64,000 nt of DNA. Origin: an uncultured Bacteroidales bacterium. GTDB taxonomy: Bacteria; Bacteroidota; Bacteroidia; Bacteroidales; Paludibacteraceae. Where the stretch lies: the NCBI GenBank assembly GCA_934716995.1, contig CAKUYO010000002.1, positions 1 to 64,000 on the forward strand. Direction: 5' to 3'. The translations under genes and the position numbers were made by a program. Shown here one piece after another: positions 35,506-43,141 of this stretch. The notes under the pieces are model-generated. The model saw nothing but the letters and a program-made list of their open reading frames with translations, was not told the origin of the DNA and did no database searches. The stretch's first letter is position 1, and each line of letters begins with the position of its first letter.

Positions 35506-36492
35506 ATGACTTTTGCAAGTCCCGCATATTTATTTCTGCTCCTGCTGTTGATACCGGTTGTGGGGTGGTATATCTACGAACTGCGCAAAGCAGATGCCAG
35601 TTTGCAGATATCCGACACACGGGTACTGAAGAAACAGCCGAAGTCGGCACGCATCTATCTGTTGCACGTGCCTTTCGTGCTGCGTGTGGCATGTATCACG
35701 CTGCTTTCGATAGCATTGGCACGCCCGCAACTGACCAACCGCTGGTCATCGGAATCGACAGAGGGTATCGATATTATGATGGCACTCGACATCTCGGGTA
35801 CCATGCAGGCGGAAGACCTGAAGCCGAACCGCCTGGAGGCAGCCAAACAAGTGGCGTCCGATTTTGTGATTGCCCGCCCCAACGACCAGATCGGTCTGGT
35901 AGTGTTCGCAGGCGAGAGTTTCACGCAATGCCCGCTGACCACCGACCACGCAGTACTGATCAATCTGTTCAAGTCGGTGAAATTCGGTATGATAGAAGAT
36001 GGTACCGCCATCGGCTTGGGTTTGGCGAATGCAGTGAACCGTATGAAGGACTCGCAGACCAAATCGAAAGTGATCATCCTGCTGACGGACGGTAGCAACA
36101 ACCGCGGCGAGATTGACCCGCAGACCGCCGCCGAGATAGCCAAGACCTACGGCATACGCGTGTATGCCATCGGCGTAGGTTCGCACGGGCAGGCGCGCGT
36201 ACCCGTACAGACGCCCATGGGCGTACAATACATGATGATGGACAGCGAGTTCGACGAGAGTACGCTGCAGCGCATTGCCAGCACGACAGGCGGACAGTAT
36301 TTCCGCGCGACGGACAACTCGAGCCTGAAATCGATATATGAGCAGATTGACCGGTTGGAGAAAACCAAACTGCGCGTGCGCGAATATGCCAAACATACCG
36401 ACATTTTCCCGCCGTTCCTGGTGGCAGCACTGCTCTGCCTGATTGCGGAAATCATACTGCGCTATTTTGTGCTGCGCACGGTAACCAATTAG
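35506..36492 (+). CDS. batA: BatA, VWA-domain membrane protein
   Basis: A 328-residue protein with two N-terminal transmembrane helices, a VWA domain with an intact metal-ion site (DISGTMQ, TDGSNN) and a C-terminal helix (FPPFLVAALLCLIAEIIL). Bat proteins were named for aerotolerance in Bacteroides fragilis; the complex lies in the inner membrane with VWA domains facing the periplasm or cytoplasm depending on model. Followed by batB in the same orientation. Confidence 0.94.
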   Translation: MTFASPAYLFLLLLLIPVVGWYIYELRKADASLQISDTRVLKKQPKSARIYLLHVPFVLRVACITLLSIALARPQLTNRWSSESTEGIDIMMALDISGTMQAEDLKPNRLEAAKQVASDFVIARPNDQIGLVVFAGESFTQCPLTTDHAVLINLFKSVKFGMIEDGTAIGLGLANAVNRMKDSQTKSKVIILLTDGSNNRGEIDPQTAAEIAKTYGIRVYAIGVGSHGQARVPVQTPMGVQYMMMDSEFDESTLQRIASTTGGQYFRATDNSSLKSIYEQIDRLEKTKLRVREYAKHTDIFPPFLVAALLCLIAEIILRYFVLRTVTN

Positions 36493-36530
36493 GACAAAGA
36501 ACAATTAACAAAGAACAAAGAACGATTAAC
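36491..36530 (+). repeat. ACAAAGAAC intergenic array
   Basis: GGACAAAGAACAATTAACAA and following; the intergenic counterpart of the two arrays translated within uvrA. Confidence 0.75.
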
Positions 36531-36623
36531 CAATAACTTACAAAAGGCATTTTGTTTTTGCTCTTTTAGAGAGCGTAGCGAACGGTCTTTTGTCTATTAG
36601 CCCAAAGGGCGATCTTATCAAAC

Positions 36624-37664
36624 ATGTTTCGTTTTGCAAATATAGAAATGCTTTGGATGCTGGCGGTGGTGCCGGTGTTCATCGGGCTATATATATGGTA
36701 CACCCGCCGCAAACGCCGCCAGTTGGCGGAGTTCGGCGACCCCGCATTGGTGAGCGAACTGATGCCCAACGCCTCGCGGGTACGACCGAATATGAAGTTC
36801 TCCATTCTGATGGTAGCACTGGTGCTGCTTATCGTGGCTGCTGCACGTCCGCAATACGGACAACGCGAGCAGACCGTAAAACGGCAAGGAATAGAGGCGA
36901 TCATCGCTTTGGACATATCCAACTCGATGCTGGCGGAGGACGTGGCTCCGTGCCGTCTGGACCGCGCCAAACAGATGCTGAGCAAGATGATTGACCAGAT
37001 GGTGGACGACAAAGTGGGACTGGTGGTTTTTGCAGGCGAAGCATATACCCAGTTGCCTATCACGTGCGACTATGTATCGGCAAAGATGTTCCTCAACAGC
37101 ATTACCCCTGATCTCATCAAGACGCAGGGAACGGCTATCGGTGCGGCACTCAACACCGCCATTCAGTCGTTCGGCAGCGAGGAGACGGATGCCAGCCGTG
37201 CAATCATCCTGATTACCGACGGCGAGAACCACGAGGACGATGCCGCTGCCGTGGCAGCACGCGCCAAAGAGATGGGAATAAAAGTGATGGTAGTGGGTAT
37301 CGGCAAGCCGGAAGGTTCGCCAATTCCTATCCCCGGCACCAACAATTTCCGCAAAGACCGGCAGGGCAATGTGGTGGTGAGCCGTCTGAACGAGGATATG
37401 TGCCGCGAGATTGCCAAGGCAGGCAACGGTATCTACGTGCGCTGCGACAACACCAACACCGCTATGCGTGCGCTACAAAAGGAGATTGACACGCTGGCCA
37501 CCACAGAGATAGAGACCAAGGTCTATACCGAATACAACGAGCAGTTCCAATCGTTTGTACTGGTGGCATTGCTGCTCCTTGTGATTGATTTCTTTATCTT
37601 CAACCGCAAAAACAAATCGCTCACCCGTTTGGACATCTTCAACGAGGAGAAAAAGACAAAATAA
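36624..37664 (+). CDS. batB: BatB, VWA-domain membrane protein
   Basis: A 346-residue paralog of BatA with the same layout: N-terminal helices, VWA domain with metal-site motifs DISNSMLAED and TDGENHEDD, and a C-terminal helix (FVLVALLLLVIDFFIF). The batC ATG follows one base after the stop, so the two are translationally coupled. Confidence 0.94.
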   Translation: MFRFANIEMLWMLAVVPVFIGLYIWYTRRKRRQLAEFGDPALVSELMPNASRVRPNMKFSILMVALVLLIVAAARPQYGQREQTVKRQGIEAIIALDISNSMLAEDVAPCRLDRAKQMLSKMIDQMVDDKVGLVVFAGEAYTQLPITCDYVSAKMFLNSITPDLIKTQGTAIGAALNTAIQSFGSEETDASRAIILITDGENHEDDAAAVAARAKEMGIKVMVVGIGKPEGSPIPIPGTNNFRKDRQGNVVVSRLNEDMCREIAKAGNGIYVRCDNTNTAMRALQKEIDTLATTEIETKVYTEYNEQFQSFVLVALLLLVIDFFIFNRKNKSLTRLDIFNEEKKTK

Positions 37665-37665
37665 T

Positions 37666-38400
37666 ATGAAACGCATATTTCTGATATTCAACATAGTACT
37701 CTTTGCTGCAGGTGCTTTTGCGCAGCAAGAAGCCCCCGATGTGCGCAGAGGAAACAAGCAGTACAACAAGCAGGATTTCACCGCTGCGGAGGTGGATTAC
37801 CGCCGCGGATTAGAGAAAAACGGAAACTCTTTCGAGGGGCACTACAACCTGGGCAATGCACTTTTCAAGCAGGACAAGTATCCCGAGGCGCAGGCAGAGT
37901 ACCAGAAAGCCGCCCAACTGCTTGACAGCAAACAAGACAAGAAACAACTTGCCGAGAGTTACCACAACCTCGGCAATGCCTATTTTGCGCAGCAGCAATA
38001 CGACAAAGCGATTGCGGCTTACCAACAGTCGCTCCGCAACAACCCGAAAGACAACGACACACGTTACAACCTTGTGAAGGCGATGCAGATGCTCCAAGAA
38101 CAGCAGCAACAGCAACAAAATCAAGAACAAAACAAAGATCAGAATCAAGACCAGAACCAAGACCAACAGAATCAGCAACAGCAGCAACAAGAGCAGCAAC
38201 AGCAGCAAGACCAACAAGACGAGCAGAATCAAGACCAACAGCAAGAGCAACAGCAGCAACAAGAGCAGCAGGACGACTCCAAGATGGACAAAGAGACTGC
38301 CGAACAGATACTGCAGGCATTGGAACAGGACGAGCAGGAAACACAGGACAAACTGCAACGCCAGCAGGGGCAGAAACGCCGCGTAGAGAAAGACTGGTAA
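37666..38400 (+). CDS. batC: BatC, TPR protein with glutamine-rich tail
   Basis: A 244-residue exported protein (signal peptide IFNIVLFAAGAFA) with tetratricopeptide repeats (SFEGHYNLGNALFKQDKY; ESYHNLGNAYFAQQQYDKAI). From about residue 145 a run of ~65 residues is nearly all Gln, Asn, Asp and Glu, then a short helical end. The tail is a codon-level CAA/CAG array likely to vary in length. It is expected to act as a periplasmic scaffold for the other Bat proteins. Confidence 0.9.
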   Translation: MKRIFLIFNIVLFAAGAFAQQEAPDVRRGNKQYNKQDFTAAEVDYRRGLEKNGNSFEGHYNLGNALFKQDKYPEAQAEYQKAAQLLDSKQDKKQLAESYHNLGNAYFAQQQYDKAIAAYQQSLRNNPKDNDTRYNLVKAMQMLQEQQQQQQNQEQNKDQNQDQNQDQQNQQQQQQEQQQQQDQQDEQNQDQQQEQQQQQEQQDDSKMDKETAEQILQALEQDEQETQDKLQRQQGQKRRVEKDW

Positions 38401-38403
38401 TCC

Positions 38404-38442
38404 GGGGACAAAGAACAATGAACAAAGAACAATGAACAATGA
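38404..38442 (+). repeat. ACAAAGAAC array before batD
   Basis: GGGACAAAGAACAATGAACA and following; its ATG-bearing units produce several false starts (such as ATGAACAAAGAACAATGA) immediately upstream of, and overlapping, the batD start codon at 38439. Confidence 0.75.
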
Positions 38443-40295
38443 AGCGTAAAACAAAGATATTCTGTATATTACAATGCCTGTTGTGCATTGTGGCGGGGGC
38501 TGTACGGGCAGACGATGTGGTCTTCCGCGCCACCGCCCCCTCGCAGGTGATTGTCGGCAAACCGTTCCAACTCACCTATTCGGTCAACCAGCGCAGCAAA
38601 GACTTGCGTGCGCCCGATATGCCCGACTTTGATGTTCTGGCAGGACCGTACACCTCCACTTCCAGTTCAACCTCGTTTGTCAACGGGAAGCGCACATCAT
38701 CGTTCTCGCAGACCTATACCTACACCCTGCTGGCGCAACGGGAGGGCACGTTCACCATCGCCCCCGCCGGCATACGGGTCAGCGGCAGCGAATATACCTC
38801 CAACGGCGTACGTATCACCGTCTTGCCCGAGGACGAACAGCCGCAGCAGACTCAACAGCCGAGCCGTCAGACCGGTGCGCAACAGACGCAGCAGAGCAGC
38901 AACTCGGGCAGCGTGAGCAGCGAAAACCTGTTTATCCGCACCATCGTCAGCAAGACGCGCGTGCACGAACAAGAAGCCATTCTCCTGAGTTACAAACTCT
39001 ATTTCGCGGGTGTGGACGTGGCGCAGTTCACCAACAATACCAAGATTCCCGAGTTCACGGGCTTCCTCAAACAAGACCTGGAGCAAGGCGAGATACAGAC
39101 CGAACTCGAGCACTACAACGGACGCAACTACCAGACCGCCACGCTCTACCGTACCCTGCTCTATCCGCAGCACTCGGGCGACATCAAGATCGACCCCGCT
39201 TCGTTTGAGGCGGTGCTTCGCGTGCAGACCCGCGCACAGGTACGCAGTATATTCGACGATTTCTTCGGCACATACACCAACGTAACCCGGGCTATCACCG
39301 CCCCGGGCGTAACCGTCCATGTGGACGCGCTGCCAAGCGGCAAACCCGCAGGTTTCTCGGGCGGTGTGGGGCATTTTACGCTCACGCCCTCGATCTCGCA
39401 AACCGAACTGCAGACCAATGATGCCGTTACTATCCGTCTCGACATCACGGGTACGGGCAATATGAAACTGCTCAAGACGCCCGCCGTCGATTGGCCCGAA
39501 GGCTTTGAGCCGTACGACCCGAAAGTAACCAACAATTTCAAGACCACCACATCGGGCGTGAGCGGTACCAAATCGATAGAATATCTGGCTATTCCGCGTG
39601 CATCGGGCGACTACACCATACCCGCCGTTACGTTCTCCTATTTCGACACGCAGGACGACACCTACAAAACGCTCTCCACGCCGGAATATACCATTCACGT
39701 GAAGAAAGGCGCCAACGAACAAAGCAACAATGCCGTAGTGAATAACTACGTGAACAAAGAGGATATCAAGCAGTTAGGTTCCGACATCCGCTATATCAGC
39801 ACCGCTGTACCGACCTTGCAGCCCAAGCGGGCGGCATGGGTGGAATACGGCAGTCTCACTTTCTGGTTGCTCTACCTTGTTCCGCTCTGTGTGGCACTGC
39901 TCCTGTTTGTTATCTTCCGCAAACAGATCAAGGAGAATGCCGACATCACGCGCATGCGCTACAAACATGCCAACAAAGTGGCACAGAAACGTCTGAAAAA
40001 AGCAGGCAAACTGCTGAAAGAGAATCAGAAAGAGGCTTTCTATGAGGAGATAGAGCGTGCTGCCTGGACATACCTGAGCGACCGTCTGTCTATCCCGACC
40101 GCAGACCTCAACAAGGACAACATCTCGTCTATCCTGCGCGGGAAAGGCGTGGGCGAAGACTTGATCAAAGAGGTGAACAACGTCCTCTCCACAGCGGAGT
40201 TTGCCCGCTACGCACCGTCGTCCGACCACGAAATGGACGACCTCTACAAGGCAACAAGCCGCCTTATTGACCAACTTGAGGAACAGAAATTATAA
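38439..40295 (+). CDS. batD: BatD, oxygen-tolerance protein family
   Basis: A 618-residue membrane protein: signal peptide (LQCLLCIVAGAVRA), several Ig-like periplasmic domains (ATAPSQVIVGKPFQLTYSV; VSGSEYTSNGVRITVLPED) separated by a Gln/Ser-rich linker, a transmembrane helix (LTFWLLYLVPLCVALLLFVI) and a cytoplasmic helical domain related to the 34418 protein. Role within the Bat complex not biochemically defined. The start codon at 38439 is inside the ACAAAGAAC-type repeat. Confidence 0.94.
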   Translation: MKRKTKIFCILQCLLCIVAGAVRADDVVFRATAPSQVIVGKPFQLTYSVNQRSKDLRAPDMPDFDVLAGPYTSTSSSTSFVNGKRTSSFSQTYTYTLLAQREGTFTIAPAGIRVSGSEYTSNGVRITVLPEDEQPQQTQQPSRQTGAQQTQQSSNSGSVSSENLFIRTIVSKTRVHEQEAILLSYKLYFAGVDVAQFTNNTKIPEFTGFLKQDLEQGEIQTELEHYNGRNYQTATLYRTLLYPQHSGDIKIDPASFEAVLRVQTRAQVRSIFDDFFGTYTNVTRAITAPGVTVHVDALPSGKPAGFSGGVGHFTLTPSISQTELQTNDAVTIRLDITGTGNMKLLKTPAVDWPEGFEPYDPKVTNNFKTTTSGVSGTKSIEYLAIPRASGDYTIPAVTFSYFDTQDDTYKTLSTPEYTIHVKKGANEQSNNAVVNNYVNKEDIKQLGSDIRYISTAVPTLQPKRAAWVEYGSLTFWLLYLVPLCVALLLFVIFRKQIKENADITRMRYKHANKVAQKRLKKAGKLLKENQKEAFYEEIERAAWTYLSDRLSIPTADLNKDNISSILRGKGVGEDLIKEVNNVLSTAEFARYAPSSDHEMDDLYKATSRLIDQLEEQKL

Positions 40296-40443
40296 TTTCC
40301 TCCATCCTATCATTAACATCTATTATATATTGTGCGATGCTATATTGCGTATAGAAAAGTAAGGTGGATGTCGGGAGGATACCCTGTGGATAGCGGGTAT
40401 TTGCACCCACTTTGATATTATATTTTTTAATAAATAAACTGAT

Positions 40444-41217
40444 ATGAAACGACTATTCTATAATATATGTGCCATAGCCTTTTGCGTATGGTGCGTGTCT
40501 ATTCCTGCGACGGCGCAAACGGCTTTTGAGGCAGCGAATGAGCAGTATGCGGCAGGCAACTATGCCGATGCGGCTGCGCTATATCAGACAATTATTGATG
40601 ATGCGGGAACGGGTGTAAGCAAAGACTATGCCGAGGTGTATTATAACCTCGGCAATGCCCGTTTCAAACAGGGCGAACTGGCACAATCCATTCTTGCCTA
40701 CGAGAGGGCTTTGCGGTTGCGTCCCACGTACTCCGATGCGAAATACAACTTGGAATTTGCGCGGTCGCGCATCACGGACAACATCACCGACACGCAGGCA
40801 TTCTTTATCAGCAACCGGGTGCGCTCGCTGCGCAACCTGCTCACGGAGCAAACATGGATGTGGCTGTCTGTCTCGCTGTTTGTCATCAGTTTGGCAGGAT
40901 TGCTCTTGTTTCTTCTCTGCCGCACGACATGGCTGCGCAAAACTGCCTTTCACACAGCGTGGGTGTTGCTGCTTGTAGCCATTCTCAGCGGCGTGAATGC
41001 CGGTTCGCTCCACCGCCGCGATACCCTCCGTGAGGAGGCGATTATCACACAAGGCGTGGTCAATGCCAAGTCGTCGCCCGACCGGTCGGGTACCGACCTC
41101 TTTACGCTCCACGAGGGCACGAAAGTGGATATCCGCGAGATACTCGGCGACTGGTGCAATATCCGCGTGGGCAACAACCAAGGCTGGATTCGTCTCTCCA
41201 ACCTTGAGCGCATCTGA
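40444..41217 (+). CDS. batE: BatE, TPR and SH3-like membrane protein
   Basis: A 257-residue protein ending the Bat locus. A signal peptide precedes TPR repeats (EVYYNLGNARFKQGELAQSI), then two transmembrane helices and a C-terminal bacterial SH3 domain (VVNAKSSPDRSGTDLFTLHE; GDWCNIRVGNNQGWI), the BatE architecture. A 148-bp gap with a small hairpin (ATACCC/GGGTAT) separates it from batD; a clear terminator follows. Confidence 0.93.
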   Translation: MKRLFYNICAIAFCVWCVSIPATAQTAFEAANEQYAAGNYADAAALYQTIIDDAGTGVSKDYAEVYYNLGNARFKQGELAQSILAYERALRLRPTYSDAKYNLEFARSRITDNITDTQAFFISNRVRSLRNLLTEQTWMWLSVSLFVISLAGLLLFLLCRTTWLRKTAFHTAWVLLLVAILSGVNAGSLHRRDTLREEAIITQGVVNAKSSPDRSGTDLFTLHEGTKVDIREILGDWCNIRVGNNQGWIRLSNLERI

Positions 41218-41241
41218 TTGAGAAACAGACATACACAAAGA

Positions 41242-41274
41242 CAGGCTGCCCGTTGCCGGAGCAGCCTGTTTTTG
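41242..41274 (+). terminator. Terminator of the Bat operon
   Basis: CAGGCTGC...GCAGCCTG stem with an 11-base loop followed by TTTTTG. Confidence 0.85.
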
Positions 41275-41290
41275 TGTATAGAAAAGGAAC

Positions 41291-42139
41291 TTATTGCAAG
41301 TATTTCTGTCCGTCCCTGATGACGATACCACGGTATGAGGCAGAAACAGGCAGACCGAAGAGATTATAAGATAGGGCGGCACTTTGCACCTCCGCCGCGG
41401 CGGGCAAGGCTGTATTCAGACCGGCAACGGCTTCGCTCCACGTGCTGGCAACACGGATACCGTCAATAACCAGCCACGAATCACCGTCATACGCACGGAG
41501 AACGATGTTTTGCGGATGAATATCCGGGGCTTGGGCATCGGTAAGAGGACCGATAAGCGGCGTAGCAGGTTCGTCGGAAGGCATTGTATCGAAAGCATAG
41601 AGCGAGATTTCGTCGTTGTGTTCGCCCTCGCGGATTGTGTATTTGAGTACCACGAGACAGGGGTGCTGCCCGTCGAGAGACATCGTCCCGTCATACATCG
41701 CAGCGGCTGTTTTGTAGAACCGCAGCCCCAAGTAACCGTCTTCGGAGATATGGATACGGGCAATGTAGTTGTAGGTGGTAGTGGAATAGGCATCGCGCAA
41801 CGAGAAGAACCAGCCCGCTTTGCCTACGATAGTGGGTTGGAACATAAACGCCACATACAGCGTGCCTTCTTTTACTTCCGTAAACGAATGGTGCGGCTGA
41901 TATTGTCCGCTTGTGCCATTGAGCAGAGCGGCATTGCCGATACCCGACATCGCATAACCGGCGAACTCCAGTCCGTTGCTTGTTGCAATACTTGATGCAC
42001 CATTATTGGGCGTAAACCACCCATTGTATCCCTCGACGGGTGTGCCGTTGGCGGCGGTAAAATCTTCCGTAAAAAGGACTTCGGCAAAGACGGATACCGA
42101 AACAACTAATGCTAAAAAGAGAACTATTTGTTTTTTCAT
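41291..42139 (-). CDS. Secreted protein of unknown function
   Basis: A 282-residue exported protein (signal MKKQIVLFLALVVSVSVFAE) with a concanavalin/lectin-like beta-sandwich pattern (FTEDFTAANGTPVEGYNGW near the N-terminus, VAFMFQPTIVGKAGWFFSLR). It ends YNLFGLPVSASYRGIVIRDG, a C-terminal tail like those of other Bacteroidales surface proteins. It may bind carbohydrate, but this is weak. It lies downstream of era with an AATTCATAATTCCTA repeat between. Confidence 0.75.
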   Translation of the reverse strand: MKKQIVLFLALVVSVSVFAEVLFTEDFTAANGTPVEGYNGWFTPNNGASSIATSNGLEFAGYAMSGIGNAALLNGTSGQYQPHHSFTEVKEGTLYVAFMFQPTIVGKAGWFFSLRDAYSTTTYNYIARIHISEDGYLGLRFYKTAAAMYDGTMSLDGQHPCLVVLKYTIREGEHNDEISLYAFDTMPSDEPATPLIGPLTDAQAPDIHPQNIVLRAYDGDSWLVIDGIRVASTWSEAVAGLNTALPAAAEVQSAALSYNLFGLPVSASYRGIVIRDGQKYLQ

Positions 42140-42169
42140 AATTCCTAATTCATAATTCCTAATTCAACA

Positions 42170-43138
42170 TTAGTTCAGGTCGTAGCCGTAGTGTTTGAGG
42201 CGGGATTGGTTGCTGCGCCAGTCTTTGTCCACCTTGACAAAGAGTTGCAAGAATACCGGTTTCTGGAAGAACTCCTCTATCTCGGCGCGTGCCAGCGTAC
42301 CGACACGCTTGAGGGCAGTACCCGCCTTGCCGATGATAATACCTTTCTGGCTGTCGCGCTCCACATAAATGACAGCACTGATACGTATCAGCCCCTTGGA
42401 GTGCTGCGGCGAAGGCTCTTCGTCCTTAAACGACTCCACTTCCACTTCTACCGAATAGGGGATTTCCTTGTCGTAGGAAAGCAGGATTTTCTCGCGGATA
42501 ATCTCGTCCACAAAGAACCGCGCAGGCTTGTCGGTGAGTTGGTCTTTGGGAAAGAACGGCGGACACTCGGGCAAAGCATCGCGAATGGCATCGAAGAGTT
42601 GCGCCACGCCGAAACGCTCCTTGGCGGAAATAGGAAAAATAGTGGCTTCGGGCAGTTGGCTGTGCCAGAACTCCACCAGACGCTCCAAGGTATCCTGTGT
42701 AGTGAGGTCTATCTTGTTGATTACAAGAAACACGCGAGGGATAGACCGCTGCGCTGACAGACCGCCCTTCGGACTGTTGGATGTTAGATCGCTTACGCTG
42801 TTAGCAGCCATCTTCTTGACCTTGTCGAGAAAATCGGCATTTTTCTCCACATTGTCCTGCACATCCGTTACATAGAGCAGCACATCGGCATCCACCAGTG
42901 CGGAACGGGAGAACTCAAGCATCTGCTCTTGCAGTTTGTAGTTGGGGTGCAGCACCCCCGGGGTATCGGAATAGACCATCTGAAAATCCTCACCATTGAC
43001 GATACCCATGATACGGTGGCGGGTGGTCTGCGCCTTGGAGGTGATGATCGACAGCCGCTCGCCCACCAGAGCGTTCATCAGCGTGGACTTGCCCACATTG
43101 GGGTTGCCGACTATATTTACGAAACCTGCTTTGTGCAT
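42170..43138 (-). CDS. era: GTPase Era
   Basis: A 322-residue Era GTPase needed for 16S rRNA maturation and 30S assembly. GTPase motifs: GNPNVGKST (G1), QTTRHRI (G2), DTPG (G3), NKID (G4) and SAKE (G5); the C-terminal KH domain carries IIIGKAGTALKRVGTLAR. It is about 20 residues longer than usual because residues ~113-133 (SVSDLTSNSPKGGLSAQRS region) are encoded by a TTAGACCGCTGCGCTG repeat placed between the switch-II helix region and the G4 strand (PRVFLVINKIDL). Its ATG is 3 bases from the M16 protease stop. Confidence 0.96.
   Translation of the reverse strand: MHKAGFVNIVGNPNVGKSTLMNALVGERLSIITSKAQTTRHRIMGIVNGEDFQMVYSDTPGVLHPNYKLQEQMLEFSRSALVDADVLLYVTDVQDNVEKNADFLDKVKKMAANSVSDLTSNSPKGGLSAQRSIPRVFLVINKIDLTTQDTLERLVEFWHSQLPEATIFPISAKERFGVAQLFDAIRDALPECPPFFPKDQLTDKPARFFVDEIIREKILLSYDKEIPYSVEVEVESFKDEEPSPQHSKGLIRISAVIYVERDSQKGIIIGKAGTALKRVGTLARAEIEEFFQKPVFLQLFVKVDKDWRSNQSRLKHYGYDLN
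42741..42804 (-). repeat. TTAGACCGCTGCGCTG repeat inside era
   Basis: Reads AGACCGCTGCGCTGACAGAC, then GGACTGTTGGATGTTAGATC and CTTACGCTGTTAG. The same words (TTAGACCGCTGCGCTGTTGG) form the intergenic repeat at 34329-34369 and 33337-33390. Confidence 0.8.
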
Positions 43139-43141
43139 AGA

